From a bacterium (lineage in GTDB: Bacteria > Zixibacteria > MSB-5A5 > GN15 > FEB-12): a DNA stretch of 64,000 nt. Below are positions 26,131-35,171 of the stretch, piece by piece. Position 1 is the stretch's first letter, and the number at the start of each line of letters is the position of its first letter. The notes below the pieces were generated by a model. The model saw only the letters and a program-made list of their open reading frames with translations, was not told where the DNA came from and searched no databases. The position numbers and the translations under genes were made by a program. Location: positions 248,001 to 312,000 of the forward strand of contig JADJGQ010000004.1 in NCBI GenBank assembly GCA_016708025.1, read 5' to 3'.

Positions 26131-29100
26131 ATGCCTGTGTCGCGGTCCGGCCAGTACGAGCTTCAATCCCTTCTTTCTGCGCACCCACCTTTTGAGGTAT
26201 GGCGCGCCAGGCATCCCCTGACAGGGTCAACCTGCCTGCTTAAGTTGTTGAAACAGGATGGATCGCCCGAATCGAAGGCTGCCTCGGATCTGGTAATCGC
26301 TGCAGTTAATCGTCACGCTATGATCCGAAATCGGCGAATTATTACTGCCCGACGGCTTGCTTCGCACAACGGCAACTTGGTTGTGGAGTACCCCTTTCTT
26401 GAAGGAGGGGACTGGCGGCCAGTTACTCCGACACTTCTGGCACAACACTGGTATCAGCTGATCGGCCAGATAGCACTGGCAGTCGATTATTTGCACCTTC
26501 GTGGGTTGGTCCATGGTGACCTGAAGCTCGAGAATTTCCTGGTAACGGAAGTAGGTGGCCGGTACGATCTCCGCATGATCGATCTGGATTTCCTCCAACT
26601 GGACAATTCCAAACCGCAGGGGATACTGTTCGGCACTCCCGGTCATATCGCTCCAGAGGTCACCGCCAATGATCGGATAGTGGCACAATCAGACTGCTAT
26701 TCACTGGGTGTTTCTCTGCGTAGACTGTTGGAGTCGGTCGATGGTCAGCCGATCGCGCTGCCGTTCGACAAGTCGGCACTTGCAGCCTTAGTGAGCGATC
26801 TCACGATCGAAGATTATGTGATGCGGCCACGTTTCCTTTCAGATACGCTCCATCAGCATGGATTGCTGTCGTCTGACAAAGCGCCGCAGTCTCAGTACCA
26901 ACTTCTCGCCATGATCGTCGGCGGACTCATGACTTCGCGGACGCGGCGGGCGCTTCGCTCCGGTCAGTTCAATCGGTTTATGGCCGCGGATCTTCATCTC
27001 TTTGGTCTGCCCGGTGAACTGTTGAACGCAACCTCGACCGCGGCGGGAGTTTCTCTCTCAAAAACGCTGCGAGTATGGAGGAGTTGGATCACCGGATGCC
27101 CTCTCGGGCGGCAGGCAGAGTTCTTTCATTTATCGCCTTCCGATCAACATCTCTTTGACGCGCTGGATGCTCTCGACAGAATAGTCGGGCACCAGGAGGC
27201 CCCGATCAGGTCGACAACAGCAGAGGATGTTCTGCAATCTGCAACGCGCTACCTGCAAAAGGGAGAACCGATGCGCGGGCTGAGGCAATTGCGCGGTCTA
27301 TTGGACAGGGTCAGTGAATTGCCTTCATCGGATGGAATCTCTACCGCCAAAATACTGGAGAAGTCCGCCGAGTGCGCTGCGGAAGCCAACCGCCATTCTG
27401 AGGCGGCAAAGTTTTATGAAGCGGCGGCGCAGAGTGTGAACGGACCTGAGCATTTGACGTATCTGGGCGAGGCACTGCAGAGTGTGGGACGTGCTATGGA
27501 CCTCGCCGAAGTGAAGCGGTTCATTGCTGAGATAAAGACAGGGCCGGGATTTCAGGCAAAAGATGCAATCGGCCTGTTGGTCAATCGTATCCAGGCATTT
27601 GTTGATCAAAATGAAGGACGGCTGGAAGAGGCTGAAGCCCTGCTGGTCAAAACGATCGCGGAAGCCGAACGGCAAGGCTTGCATGACGCGCTGACGCTGG
27701 CGACATACACCTATGCCGTTGTCGCCTGGCGACGCGGGGACTTTCCGACTGCTGAAGCCAGGTTGGAGCGGACACTCGCTTTCTGCCGGCAATTTCAGTT
27801 ACCCCATCGATCCACTCCCGCGCTTTCTGTCATTTCACAGATCTGTCTTGATTCATCCGATTACGTGCGTGCGGTGATGTACGGCTCAGCGACTCGTCGC
27901 CAGGCAAAACGATCGCGCCTTCCGATCACTCTATCGGCGACCAGCGCATCGTTAGTCGGTTCCTATGCACGTATGGCGAAAGCGGCCAAGGCTCGCTTCT
28001 GGCTCCAACAGCTGTTGCGTGACTGTCAGGACGGACCGGGTCAACAACCGGCGACACTCTATTACTCATTGAAGGCCTTCGCTGAGATGCTAGAGGGGAA
28101 ACTTGATGCGGCCAAGCTATCGGCCGGTCAGGTGATCGCACTGGCCGAGGAGAATGATTTCCGCACCCCAATGAAGGCGCGTCTCAATCTTGGTGAGATC
28201 CATCTCTGGCAAGGAAAACTCGATCTGGCGCGTACTCACTTAGAACAAAGTATGATGTTGGCCGAACGGATCAATGACACCGGTATCGTTTTAGAGAACA
28301 GACTTTTCCTTGAATGCCTCAAGAGTGATTTTTCAGAAGCAACCGGTCAGAAGATCCAGTCGCTGGTGGTCGAACTGGCCGCGGTTCGCTCGTACTATCG
28401 GGCCGCCACCGGGATCTTTCTTTTGCTCTATCATGACTACCCGCTTACCGATCATATCAAAGAGATCGTAGCTCAGATACACAAGCGCCGGGGAGCCCGC
28501 CGCGTCCCTCTGTTTGCAGCTCTGTCGGCATTGGTTGTGCAGACTGATACAGCTCAGTCAGGCGATTCGGCAGTCGCATTAGGATGGAAACGTGCTTATC
28601 AAATTCTCTCCAACTCCCATCAATTCTGGCTGGCGATGCTGGCAGCGCAGAAGATCGCCAGTTACTATCTCATGGCGGGATCGCACAAGCGCGGGAAGAA
28701 CTATCTTCTTCAGGCACTTCGTCACTCCCAGACATTGGGAAACCGGGCCGCGGCTAGCCGACTCGAGGAACAGATCGCCGAACTGGAACGTCAGTCCGGT
28801 TCAGAGCGCTCCTGGATCGACTCGCTGTTGACTGTCAGTGGCTTGATGAAGGATCTCGGGTCGTATCATCAACTGTTGGACCGCCTACTTCGATTTGCGG
28901 TCGATCAGACCGGTGCCGAGAGAGGAATCATCTTTTTGCGTCGTGTCGATCGGCCAGGTCTTCAGCCTGCGGCGGCCTACAACTGCGATGAACAGAGCGT
29001 GAAAGAGCTGGGAGATTTTTCCGCCACAATTCCTCTCAACACGATTTCGCAGGCGACCCCGCTGTTTATCGATAATGCGCTTCTTGATTCCCGGACCAGT

Positions 29101-30267
29101 CGGTACCAGAGCGTAGTGGCACATAATATCATGTCGGTTGCCTGTATCCCGCTGATCCATGGCGACGCCGCTATCGGCGTTCTGTACCTGGATCATCACG
29201 CGTTGCCGTCGCTGTTCGGGAGTGAGGATCAGAAGTTGATGGCGGCGATCGCCAATCTGCTGGTGGTCACCATCGCCAAAGCGAAAGACCTCCGGGCGAC
29301 CTCCGAACGAGCCAACCAGTTGCAGACTGATCTCGGCAAGTTCGGCGTATCATCCAGATTGATCACCCGTGATCCGCGTATGCTCAGCCTGCTTCAGATG
29401 CTGCCCAAGGTTGCCCGAAGTTCCACCAGCATCCTGATAGTTGGTGAAAGCGGTACCGGTAAAGAGGTGTTGTGCGACCAGATCCACCGTGAGTCGCTGC
29501 GTGCCAAGGAGACTTTCATCAAGTTGAATTGTGCCGGACTGGCGTCGACTCTGATCGAATCAGAATTGTTCGGTATTGGCAAATTAGTCGCAACTGGAGT
29601 GGCCGAACGTCCGGGGAAGTTTGAAGTAGCCGATGAAGGAACGATGTTCCTTGATGAGATCGCTGACATGCCGTTGGATATTCAAGCGAAAGTCCTTCGG
29701 GTGATCGAATACCAGCAATTTGAGCGGGTTGGCACCGCGCGGTCGATCAATGTCAATATTCGTTTCATTTTCGCCACCCACCAGGATCTTGATAAACTGG
29801 TCGCCGAAGGGAAATTCCGCGAGGATCTCTACCACCGGATCAGCCGGGTAGTGATAGAGATTCCACCCTTGCGCGAACGGCGAACGGATATCCCCCTCCT
29901 GATAGAACATTTTCTCAGCCTGTTCTCAGCGGACAAACTTCCGCCGCGCATTTCGCCTGAGGCCTATGAGATCTTGATCGCCCATCCCTGGCCCGGAAAT
30001 GTCCGGCAACTTCGCAGTACGATTGAGGCACTCTGCCTTTTTTATCCGGGTGAAGAAGTCGCCCCGGCACAGCTTCCGGCCAAGATCCTTCGTGATCGGA
30101 GCACAGAGCCAGTCCCGCCCGAAGTGATCGACCTGGCTGAACGTGAGCGGTTCGAGGACGCTATGAAGAAGTGCAAAAACAACCAATCAAAAGCGTCTGC
30201 GCTGTTGAACATGTCTCTTACAACTTTTCGCAGAAAATTGAAAAAATACGGACTCGACCATCTCTGA
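26131..30267 (+). CDS. Giant regulator: kinase-like + TPR + GAF + AAA+ (sigma54-activator type) + Fis HTH
   Basis: 1378 residues. Residues about 8-250 are an STK-type domain: a beta-3 lysine near 38 (C-L-L-K-L-L), H-G-D-L-K-L-E-N near 128, D-L-D in place of DFG near 150, and A-P-E near 174. The glycine-rich loop is missing (S-A-H-P-P-F). Residues about 365-870 are TPR-like helices, and about 905-1055 a GAF domain. The AAA+ domain has Walker A G-E-S-G-T-G-K-E near 1105, L-D-E-I-A-D-M-P, an arginine finger in F-R-E-D-L-Y-H-R, and P-W-P-G-N-V-R-Q-L. A Fis-type helix-turn-helix closes the protein (about 1345-1375). The GAFTGA loop that contacts sigma54 reads L-V-A-T-G-V near 1152. Probably a signal-responsive transcription activator; sigma54 dependence and kinase activity are uncertain. 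A damaged paralogue lies at 60462. Confidence 0.85.
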   Translation: MPVSRSGQYELQSLLSAHPPFEVWRARHPLTGSTCLLKLLKQDGSPESKAASDLVIAAVNRHAMIRNRRIITARRLASHNGNLVVEYPFLEGGDWRPVTPTLLAQHWYQLIGQIALAVDYLHLRGLVHGDLKLENFLVTEVGGRYDLRMIDLDFLQLDNSKPQGILFGTPGHIAPEVTANDRIVAQSDCYSLGVSLRRLLESVDGQPIALPFDKSALAALVSDLTIEDYVMRPRFLSDTLHQHGLLSSDKAPQSQYQLLAMIVGGLMTSRTRRALRSGQFNRFMAADLHLFGLPGELLNATSTAAGVSLSKTLRVWRSWITGCPLGRQAEFFHLSPSDQHLFDALDALDRIVGHQEAPIRSTTAEDVLQSATRYLQKGEPMRGLRQLRGLLDRVSELPSSDGISTAKILEKSAECAAEANRHSEAAKFYEAAAQSVNGPEHLTYLGEALQSVGRAMDLAEVKRFIAEIKTGPGFQAKDAIGLLVNRIQAFVDQNEGRLEEAEALLVKTIAEAERQGLHDALTLATYTYAVVAWRRGDFPTAEARLERTLAFCRQFQLPHRSTPALSVISQICLDSSDYVRAVMYGSATRRQAKRSRLPITLSATSASLVGSYARMAKAAKARFWLQQLLRDCQDGPGQQPATLYYSLKAFAEMLEGKLDAAKLSAGQVIALAEENDFRTPMKARLNLGEIHLWQGKLDLARTHLEQSMMLAERINDTGIVLENRLFLECLKSDFSEATGQKIQSLVVELAAVRSYYRAATGIFLLLYHDYPLTDHIKEIVAQIHKRRGARRVPLFAALSALVVQTDTAQSGDSAVALGWKRAYQILSNSHQFWLAMLAAQKIASYYLMAGSHKRGKNYLLQALRHSQTLGNRAAASRLEEQIAELERQSGSERSWIDSLLTVSGLMKDLGSYHQLLDRLLRFAVDQTGAERGIIFLRRVDRPGLQPAAAYNCDEQSVKELGDFSATIPLNTISQATPLFIDNALLDSRTSRYQSVVAHNIMSVACIPLIHGDAAIGVLYLDHHALPSLFGSEDQKLMAAIANLLVVTIAKAKDLRATSERANQLQTDLGKFGVSSRLITRDPRMLSLLQMLPKVARSSTSILIVGESGTGKEVLCDQIHRESLRAKETFIKLNCAGLASTLIESELFGIGKLVATGVAERPGKFEVADEGTMFLDEIADMPLDIQAKVLRVIEYQQFERVGTARSINVNIRFIFATHQDLDKLVAEGKFREDLYHRISRVVIEIPPLRERRTDIPLLIEHFLSLFSADKLPPRISPEAYEILIAHPWPGNVRQLRSTIEALCLFYPGEEVAPAQLPAKILRDRSTEPVPPEVIDLAERERFEDAMKKCKNNQSKASALLNMSLTTFRRKLKKYGLDHL

Positions 30268-30280
30268 TCATACCCCGAGA

Positions 30281-30318
30281 TTTGCCATTTTGCCGGTTTC
30301 GGCCGGTCGAGTGGCAAA
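30281..30318 (+). terminator. Stem-loop after the giant regulator gene
   Basis: TTTGCCA (30281-30287) pairs with TGGCAAA (30312-30318), and a GCCG/CGGC stem nests inside. It starts 14 bp after the regulator stop. No clean T-tract follows, so termination is only probable. Confidence 0.4.
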
Positions 30319-30351
30319 CTGCTAATTCCTTGATTCACACAGAGTAAACTT

Positions 30352-30420
30352 CCGGTCTGCCATCGCAAGCCTTCGCTTGCGGCAGATCCGGCGCTATCAC
30401 GGCGCGGCCCCTCGCGCCGT
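30352..30420 (+). other. Two consecutive strong hairpins in the spacer
   Basis: 30352-30391 folds into a long imperfect hairpin: CCGG and TCTGC outer arms against GCAGA and CCGG, an inner CGCAAGC/GCTTGCG stem and a CTTC loop. It is followed by ACGGCGCG (30399-30406) and CGCGCCGT (30413-30420), a perfect 8-bp stem with a 6-nt loop. They lie between the regulator and the small protein at 30529. A structured leader RNA or a palindromic repeat unit are both possible. Confidence 0.45.
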
Positions 30421-30492
30421 ATTCCCATTCCACACAACAAGATACTGAGCCGGCCCGGTCGTTTTCGCAAAGGGCATCCAATTTGACATCAC

Positions 30493-30523
30493 CTCCCGTA
30501 ACGCTCACACCTCTACACGGGAG
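30493..30523 (+). promoter_or_regulatory. Hairpin that can hide the ribosome-binding site of the 30529 gene
   Basis: CTCCCGT (30493-30499) is the exact reverse complement of ACGGGAG (30517-30523). The right arm contains the GGGAG ribosome-binding site five bases before the ATG at 30529, so folding would block initiation. Confidence 0.5.
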
Positions 30524-30528
30524 TAAAC

Positions 30529-30777
30529 ATGCATTCGCACAATGGTCGGATTCGTCCGGGGGGCTCAGTTCTCGTTCTCGTTCTGCTTCTTTCACTTTTT
30601 GCCGCTACTCAATCATTCGGCGACGGAGCCTCGGTCAATCCGCCTGTCACGATAACCGGAATGTCCTCAGACACGACTACTGTCCCGGACAGCCTTGCTG
30701 GTCCTGAGTCCATAACGCAGCCCGAAGAGATCAGTCTCTGGTGGTTGGCCATGCTGTTGCTGTCAACAACACTCTAA
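30529..30777 (+). CDS. Small exported or membrane protein with two hydrophobic segments
   Basis: 82 residues. A basic N-terminus (H-N-G-R-I-R) is followed by a leucine-rich segment V-L-V-L-V-L-L-L-S-L-F-A, a polar Ser/Thr/Pro-rich middle (about 32-65), and a second hydrophobic run at the very end (W-W-L-A-M-L-L-L-S-T-T-L). GGGAG lies five bases before the ATG but is inside a 7-bp hairpin. It sits between the giant regulator and an HTH regulator, all on the plus strand, so I suspect a regulatory or signalling role. No family recognised; a chance open frame cannot be fully excluded. Confidence 0.5.
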   Translation: MHSHNGRIRPGGSVLVLVLLLSLFAATQSFGDGASVNPPVTITGMSSDTTTVPDSLAGPESITQPEEISLWWLAMLLLSTTL

Positions 30778-30825
30778 CCCAGAAAAGTGGGGGAGAGTGG
30801 TCTCTCTGCCCAAGGAGACAAGACA

Positions 30826-31443
30826 ATGCCAAAACCAGCCCGCATGCTCATGATCCTTCAGCTACTGAGCCACCGGCGAGTGGTTAGTCTCGAAACGATC
30901 AAATCGGTCTGTAAGATTCCCGATCGGACCGCGTACCGCTACCTTAATGCCATGTCGGAGGCAAACATACCGGTCTATTTTGACAAGGTGCGCGGCGGTT
31001 ACAGTTTGACAGCGCCCATTGATATGCACTTGGACGATCTCTCATTGCAGGAGATCGTCCTGCTGGTCACCAGCCTGCGATTGGTTCAGGATCATGTCAA
31101 CTCATCGTACCGGGCCGAACTGAATCGGCTGGCCGAACAACTGCTCGCGCGCCAGCCGTACTCGGTCGACACGGTCACCGGTGAAAAGTCGGATGGTGAT
31201 CATCCGAATCAACCCATCCCGGATTTTTCGGCCGAGCTTTCGTTGGCGCTGGCACAAGCCGCGATCGCTGAAGGGAAAAAGCTCTCAGTCCATCTGTCGG
31301 TCCCGGATGGTGAGGGGAGGAGTGTAGTAATGATCGAGGAACCTCGCCTTCAATTCGACCGAAGTTGGGGAGTGACAGGCATTGGCGAGGAGAAACCGGC
31401 GTTGGCCCGTTTCGAGGAGATCGCGCAGGTGAAGATCGAATAG
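30826..31443 (+). CDS. HTH transcriptional regulator (YafY-type N-terminal domain)
   Basis: 205 residues from the ATG at 30826, supported by AAGGAG eight bases upstream; a longer form starting at 30787 lacks a ribosome site. Residues 1-65 form a winged helix of the HTH_11 type: M-L-M-I-L-Q-L-L-S, D-R-T-A-Y-R-Y-L as recognition helix and G-G-Y-S-L-T in the wing, as in DeoR/YafY-like regulators. The C-terminal part does not show the WYL ligand-binding domain and is unassigned. It is last in the group regulator / small protein / HTH and may control the same locus. Confidence 0.75.
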   Translation: MPKPARMLMILQLLSHRRVVSLETIKSVCKIPDRTAYRYLNAMSEANIPVYFDKVRGGYSLTAPIDMHLDDLSLQEIVLLVTSLRLVQDHVNSSYRAELNRLAEQLLARQPYSVDTVTGEKSDGDHPNQPIPDFSAELSLALAQAAIAEGKKLSVHLSVPDGEGRSVVMIEEPRLQFDRSWGVTGIGEEKPALARFEEIAQVKIE

Positions 31444-31477
31444 TCAAACGGCAGCGAATGGAGTTCGCGGGAGGAAC

Positions 31478-32602
31478 TTACTTGTACTCTTTGCCGGCGA
31501 CAATATAACCGAGTCGGATAAGACCATACACGGGGAGAAATGGCAGGGTAGCGCCCCAGGCCGGGAGCTTTCGCCAGAATGGGCGATCGTCTGTGCGACC
31601 AATCTCTTCTGTCATACCATCGGCATATCCACCACCGTCGAGAACTAACGCGATGCGCAACATCCGGAAATCCCGCTGGATATAGTATTCGTAAAGCGAT
31701 CCGATGCGATTCAGTCCACCGCTCCGGATCGTCGATTGGTATCCGAACTTGTGATAACCATCCAGGCTGGTCACGTAGTGATAGGAAAATCGTTCGAAGG
31801 GTCCCTCAAGTGTGACGCCCGCCTCTAGGCCGAACTTTGTTTGCTTCGATTCGCCGACAGCCTGCGGCAAACTTAGTGTGGTAAGGGCCAGCCCAAGCGA
31901 CGGCGCCGGCATGAAATTAGTGCGGGTACCGGTGTACCAGGTGAACCGCCCACGGATCGCTTCAGAAAATTCAAGGCGATTTTGTGGGCTGTCAAAACTG
32001 GCGGTATGTCGGAAGAGCAAAGAGGTTTGAGTATGATCACGCTCATAGGCCGCGCCTATTCCGATGCCGCCAATCCACCAGTCATGCTCGCCATTCAGTG
32101 CTGAGTCGGCAGTTGCATACCCATAGGCTAATTGAAAGTATTGAATCGAAACGGTATTAAATCTCACATGTTGCCAGATGTAATCCACAACCACGCTGTC
32201 ATTGACAAATGCTACTACGGAGCCGTGGCATTCAGATATCTCGGCCGCCTCCTGCTCGGACAGAGCGACAAGTCCGGTCCAGCGGTAACCGTCGGCAAGG
32301 GTATCGATTCGCTTCAATATGATCTCGGGTGAGACGGACGGCGTGAGTTGAAACTTCTGAGAGAGCGTACTGAATTCGAGAGTGTCAACGCGGGTCGCCT
32401 TAACGCAGAGATCGAACTTGAGATAGGTTGAGTCACCGATATATCGCAGTTCAAAGTCGCCGGTCAGGGCTCGTTTTGTCCAAACGGTGGCTGAACAGCT
32501 TGTGCAGAATGGGACCGACAGGATAAAATAGAGAAGTCCGGTGAGCAATATTGAGCTGAACGGCCGGAAAGAGAACTGGTGATCTGATGCGAGGTTAAGC
32601 AT
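31478..32602 (-). CDS. Conserved-looking envelope protein of unknown function
   Basis: 374 residues from the ATG at 32602; no good ribosome site marks any start, and a TTG 16 codons upstream is an alternative. A hydrophobic segment near residues 16-33 (L-L-T-G-L-L-Y-F-I-L-S) followed by F-C-T-S-C-S could be a lipoprotein or ordinary signal. The rest is rich in alternating aromatic/polar strands ending in aromatic residues (for example G-R-F-T-W-Y-T-G and Y-H-Y-V-T-S-L), suggesting a beta-barrel outer-membrane protein. I do not recognise a family. It is convergent with the HTH gene. Confidence 0.5.
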   Translation of the reverse strand: MLNLASDHQFSFRPFSSILLTGLLYFILSVPFCTSCSATVWTKRALTGDFELRYIGDSTYLKFDLCVKATRVDTLEFSTLSQKFQLTPSVSPEIILKRIDTLADGYRWTGLVALSEQEAAEISECHGSVVAFVNDSVVVDYIWQHVRFNTVSIQYFQLAYGYATADSALNGEHDWWIGGIGIGAAYERDHTQTSLLFRHTASFDSPQNRLEFSEAIRGRFTWYTGTRTNFMPAPSLGLALTTLSLPQAVGESKQTKFGLEAGVTLEGPFERFSYHYVTSLDGYHKFGYQSTIRSGGLNRIGSLYEYYIQRDFRMLRIALVLDGGGYADGMTEEIGRTDDRPFWRKLPAWGATLPFLPVYGLIRLGYIVAGKEYK

Positions 32603-32805
32603 GCTGTTTATTAAACCACGAGATTTAGTCGCAGACTGTGTTCCCCTCAAATGTAGCAGTATCGAAAAGCTTTAGCAATACAGGACTTGAAGACAGTGGA
32701 GTTTGTCAATCATGGCAGAATCACCCTACTTTTGACTGGACATGCAGTCATTTGCAGCCGTCATTGTACTGATATAAGTGCAATAAGACGCACTGGTGGG
32801 GTTCT

Positions 32806-34359
32806 ATGTACCGTATTCGGGTGTTCTGTCTTCTCTTATTGATGGCATTGGTTATTCCCGTTGCCGCTTCGCGCGCTTCCACCCCAGAGTTAATCGGAAC
32901 TATCCACGCCGATAGCGCCAACGTGCTGTTTGGCCAGTACCTAATTCCGCTTTCCGACCAGAACGGGGATGGTTGTAGTGAGTTGCTTGTCGCTAACGGT
33001 CGCTTCTCGACCTACATGTACTTTGGCGGACAGGCACCGGACCCTGTTTATAATCTCCGATTCGACAGCACCAATACGTGGGGATCTGATATTGGTGATC
33101 TCAATGGAGACGGTCGTCCGGATTTCGTCATCTTGGGAAGGTCTCCGTATGGCTGGAAGCAGAACCTCTACTTCGGTGGCTCCGCTCTGGACACCATGAG
33201 GGATGCATGGTTCGGAATCGACTCAGTGCCACCGTGTTTATTCCCAACTCGAGCGACCGATTTGGACGCAGACGGCACCGATGAGCTGATTGTCGCCTCA
33301 TGCGGTGGCGACTACGTGCAGATTTATAATTTGAGTGAAGGATTCGATTCGCTGCCAGATCGGATCTTACGCGATCTCGCATTGCCGCCCGCGCAATCGG
33401 CAAACTGGGCACGGCAACTCGCACTTGGTGATTTCAATGGAGATGGGCAGCAAGATCTTGTCGTTTCTCAAACCCCGCAAAGTATGTCGGGTCTCAATGG
33501 TCGCCTGCACTTCTTTTAGAATGGAACCGACTTCGACAGCGTGCCCGATTTCACTATCGTGCGGCAAGGTGCTAACTCCGATGACTATGATCTCTTCGGC
33601 TCGGTAATGACCTGCCCAGGCGACCTCAACGGCGACGGTTATGACGATGTGTTCGTGGCGAGCGCTGGGATTGATGACACTGCGTGGGTCTACTTCGGCG
33701 GGTCGAACATTGATACGATTCCCGACATCAAGATACCGCTATATATCAAACACGCTGTTTCGGCGGGCGATATCAACGGTGACGGATACGACGATCTGCT
33801 GGCTAGTTATGATGTCTCCTTCTCTGGCGACGGACGGGTTTACGTTTTCTATGGTGGGCCACAGTTTAACGGCCAATGGGATATTCGCTTTGCCAATTGG
33901 GAGGACAGCATTTATCAAACGAACTTCGGCATGGCAATAGCCGGATTGGGGGATTACAACGGCGACGGAGTTGACGACTTCGCATTCTCTGCGATGGGCA
34001 GCTCATCAAGAGGTGTAGTTCACATTTACTCTGGCACGGGTGTGCCAGTCGATGTTCCTGAAAATGATCACGACTCGAACGATAAGGGGATCAGTTTAGA
34101 TCATAACTATCCTAATCCTTTCAACCATTCAACCACGATCGACTTCAGTATTCCACGTCGCGGACATGTGAAGTTGACCATTACCAATGTTCTCGGGAGA
34201 GTTGTCTCTACACTGTTAGACGAATCTCTATCATCTGGAAAGCACTCCGTAGAATGGAACGCAGGGCCTGCCGGAAATGAATTTGCGTCGGGGGTGTACT
34301 ATTGTCGTCTGGAATATGAGGGGAAAAGGGTTGGACGGAAGATAGTCCTGCTGAAATAG
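32806..34359 (+). pseudogene. Secreted FG-GAP repeat protein interrupted by an in-frame TAG
   Basis: One reading frame of 517 codons holds a complete protein apart from a TAG at 33517-33519 (context C-T-T-C-T-T-T-T-A-G). Before the stop: signal peptide (A-L-V-I-P-V-A-A-S-R-A) and calcium-loop FG-GAP/integrin-type repeats such as D-Q-N-G-D-G and D-L-N-G-D-G-R-P-D. After it: further repeats (D-L-N-G-D-G-Y-D-D, D-Y-N-G-D-G-V-D-D) and the C-terminal sorting domain N-Y-P-N-P-F-N-H-S-T ending in R-K-I-V-L-L-K. The start has GGTGGGG upstream. Either a recent nonsense mutation, stop readthrough or a sequence error. Expected role: exported beta-propeller adhesin or binding protein. Confidence 0.75.
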
Positions 34360-34797
34360 CCAACTCTATGAAAAGAGGGTACTTCTACACGAAGCAGTTG
34401 ACAGGTTAATCTCACTCTGTCTGGTGCGCTATTAAGCGGGCACCAAAAAATACCCCCGACAGGACTCGAACCTGTTACCCTCTGCTTAGAAGGCAGGGGC
34501 CGTATTTTCGGGTCTCCCCGAACATATTCCCGTTGCAGGACAATAACTTACAGGGACCGCAAAAGCAGTATCCACGGAAAAGTCAGAGGCCCTATCGCAA
34601 CGAAAAGCGGCACGGCCTCTGATCGTCACCACAGCGTTTCCGGTTGAGTACCTCTGAATGGTCGTGGATTTCATGAATGCAAACGTACCTAGAGCCTCTG
34701 CCGATTTCAACAAAAATCTCAACCTTGCCCTAACTCTGCTATCGCCTTCAAATACCCGCGGAACGAATAAGATGAGAGCGCAGGTCATGAGGTCAGT
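34360..34797. other. Non-coding stretch around the tRNA scar
   Basis: No convincing gene. It holds the tRNA-Arg fragment and, just past it, a small perfect stem TTCGGG/CCCGAA (34507-34522). The rest shows only short frames without ribosome sites or protein-like composition. Confidence 0.4.
34451..34496 (-). tRNA. 3' fragment of tRNA-Arg (UCU), probable attachment-site remnant
   Basis: On the minus strand the sequence supplies an anticodon loop C-T-T-C-T-A-A with anticodon TCT (34490-34488), a GCAGA 3' anticodon arm, a perfect T stem (ACAGG/CCTGT around TTCGAGT), the 3' acceptor strand CGGGGGT and discriminator A. There is no 5' acceptor strand, no D arm, and the 5' anticodon arm loses pairing at its outermost base, so the gene is not intact. 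Such 3' tRNA halves are classic integration scars where an element entered the tRNA's 3' end. Confidence 0.75.
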
Positions 34798-34995
34798 ATG
34801 GCCAAGAATCGTGATCCGACAAAGGGTTGGACATTCGAGATCGTCGAAGTCGAGCGAGAACCAAATGATCAATTAGACCTCGAACAGTGGGTGGTTGAAA
34901 TACTTCTCCGCAACTTTCTTGAGCAGCGGGGACAATTCAGAAAGGCACAGCCTGCATCTCCCGAATCACCACGAGAACAGACATCGAAAGACTAG
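34798..34995 (+). CDS. Small acidic hypothetical protein
   Basis: 65 residues, many charged (D-P-T-K-G-W-T-F-E-I-V-E-V and L-E-Q-W-V-V-E-I-L-L-R-N-F). ATGAGGTCAGT before the ATG offers a GAGG ribosome site. It looks like a compact helical protein of mobile elements, but I do not recognise it. Confidence 0.45.
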   Translation: MAKNRDPTKGWTFEIVEVEREPNDQLDLEQWVVEILLRNFLEQRGQFRKAQPASPESPREQTSKD

Positions 34996-35171
34996 GAAGC
35001 ACCTGCTACCTGGGAGACGCATCTGAAATGAATGTCATCATTGGAGCTTTTATTTGACTACCGCCTTCAGTAGTTTGACTATAGTCTCGAAGCATTCGTG
35101 GTCGCACGGTGCTTGCTGTTCAGGATAGAGCGCAGAACATGGACCGTATCATAAGCCAGGGAGTTGCTTGA

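Noticed and set aside
30481..30510. TTGACA at 30483 as a promoter for the 30529 gene
   Set aside because: No -10 element at suitable distance.
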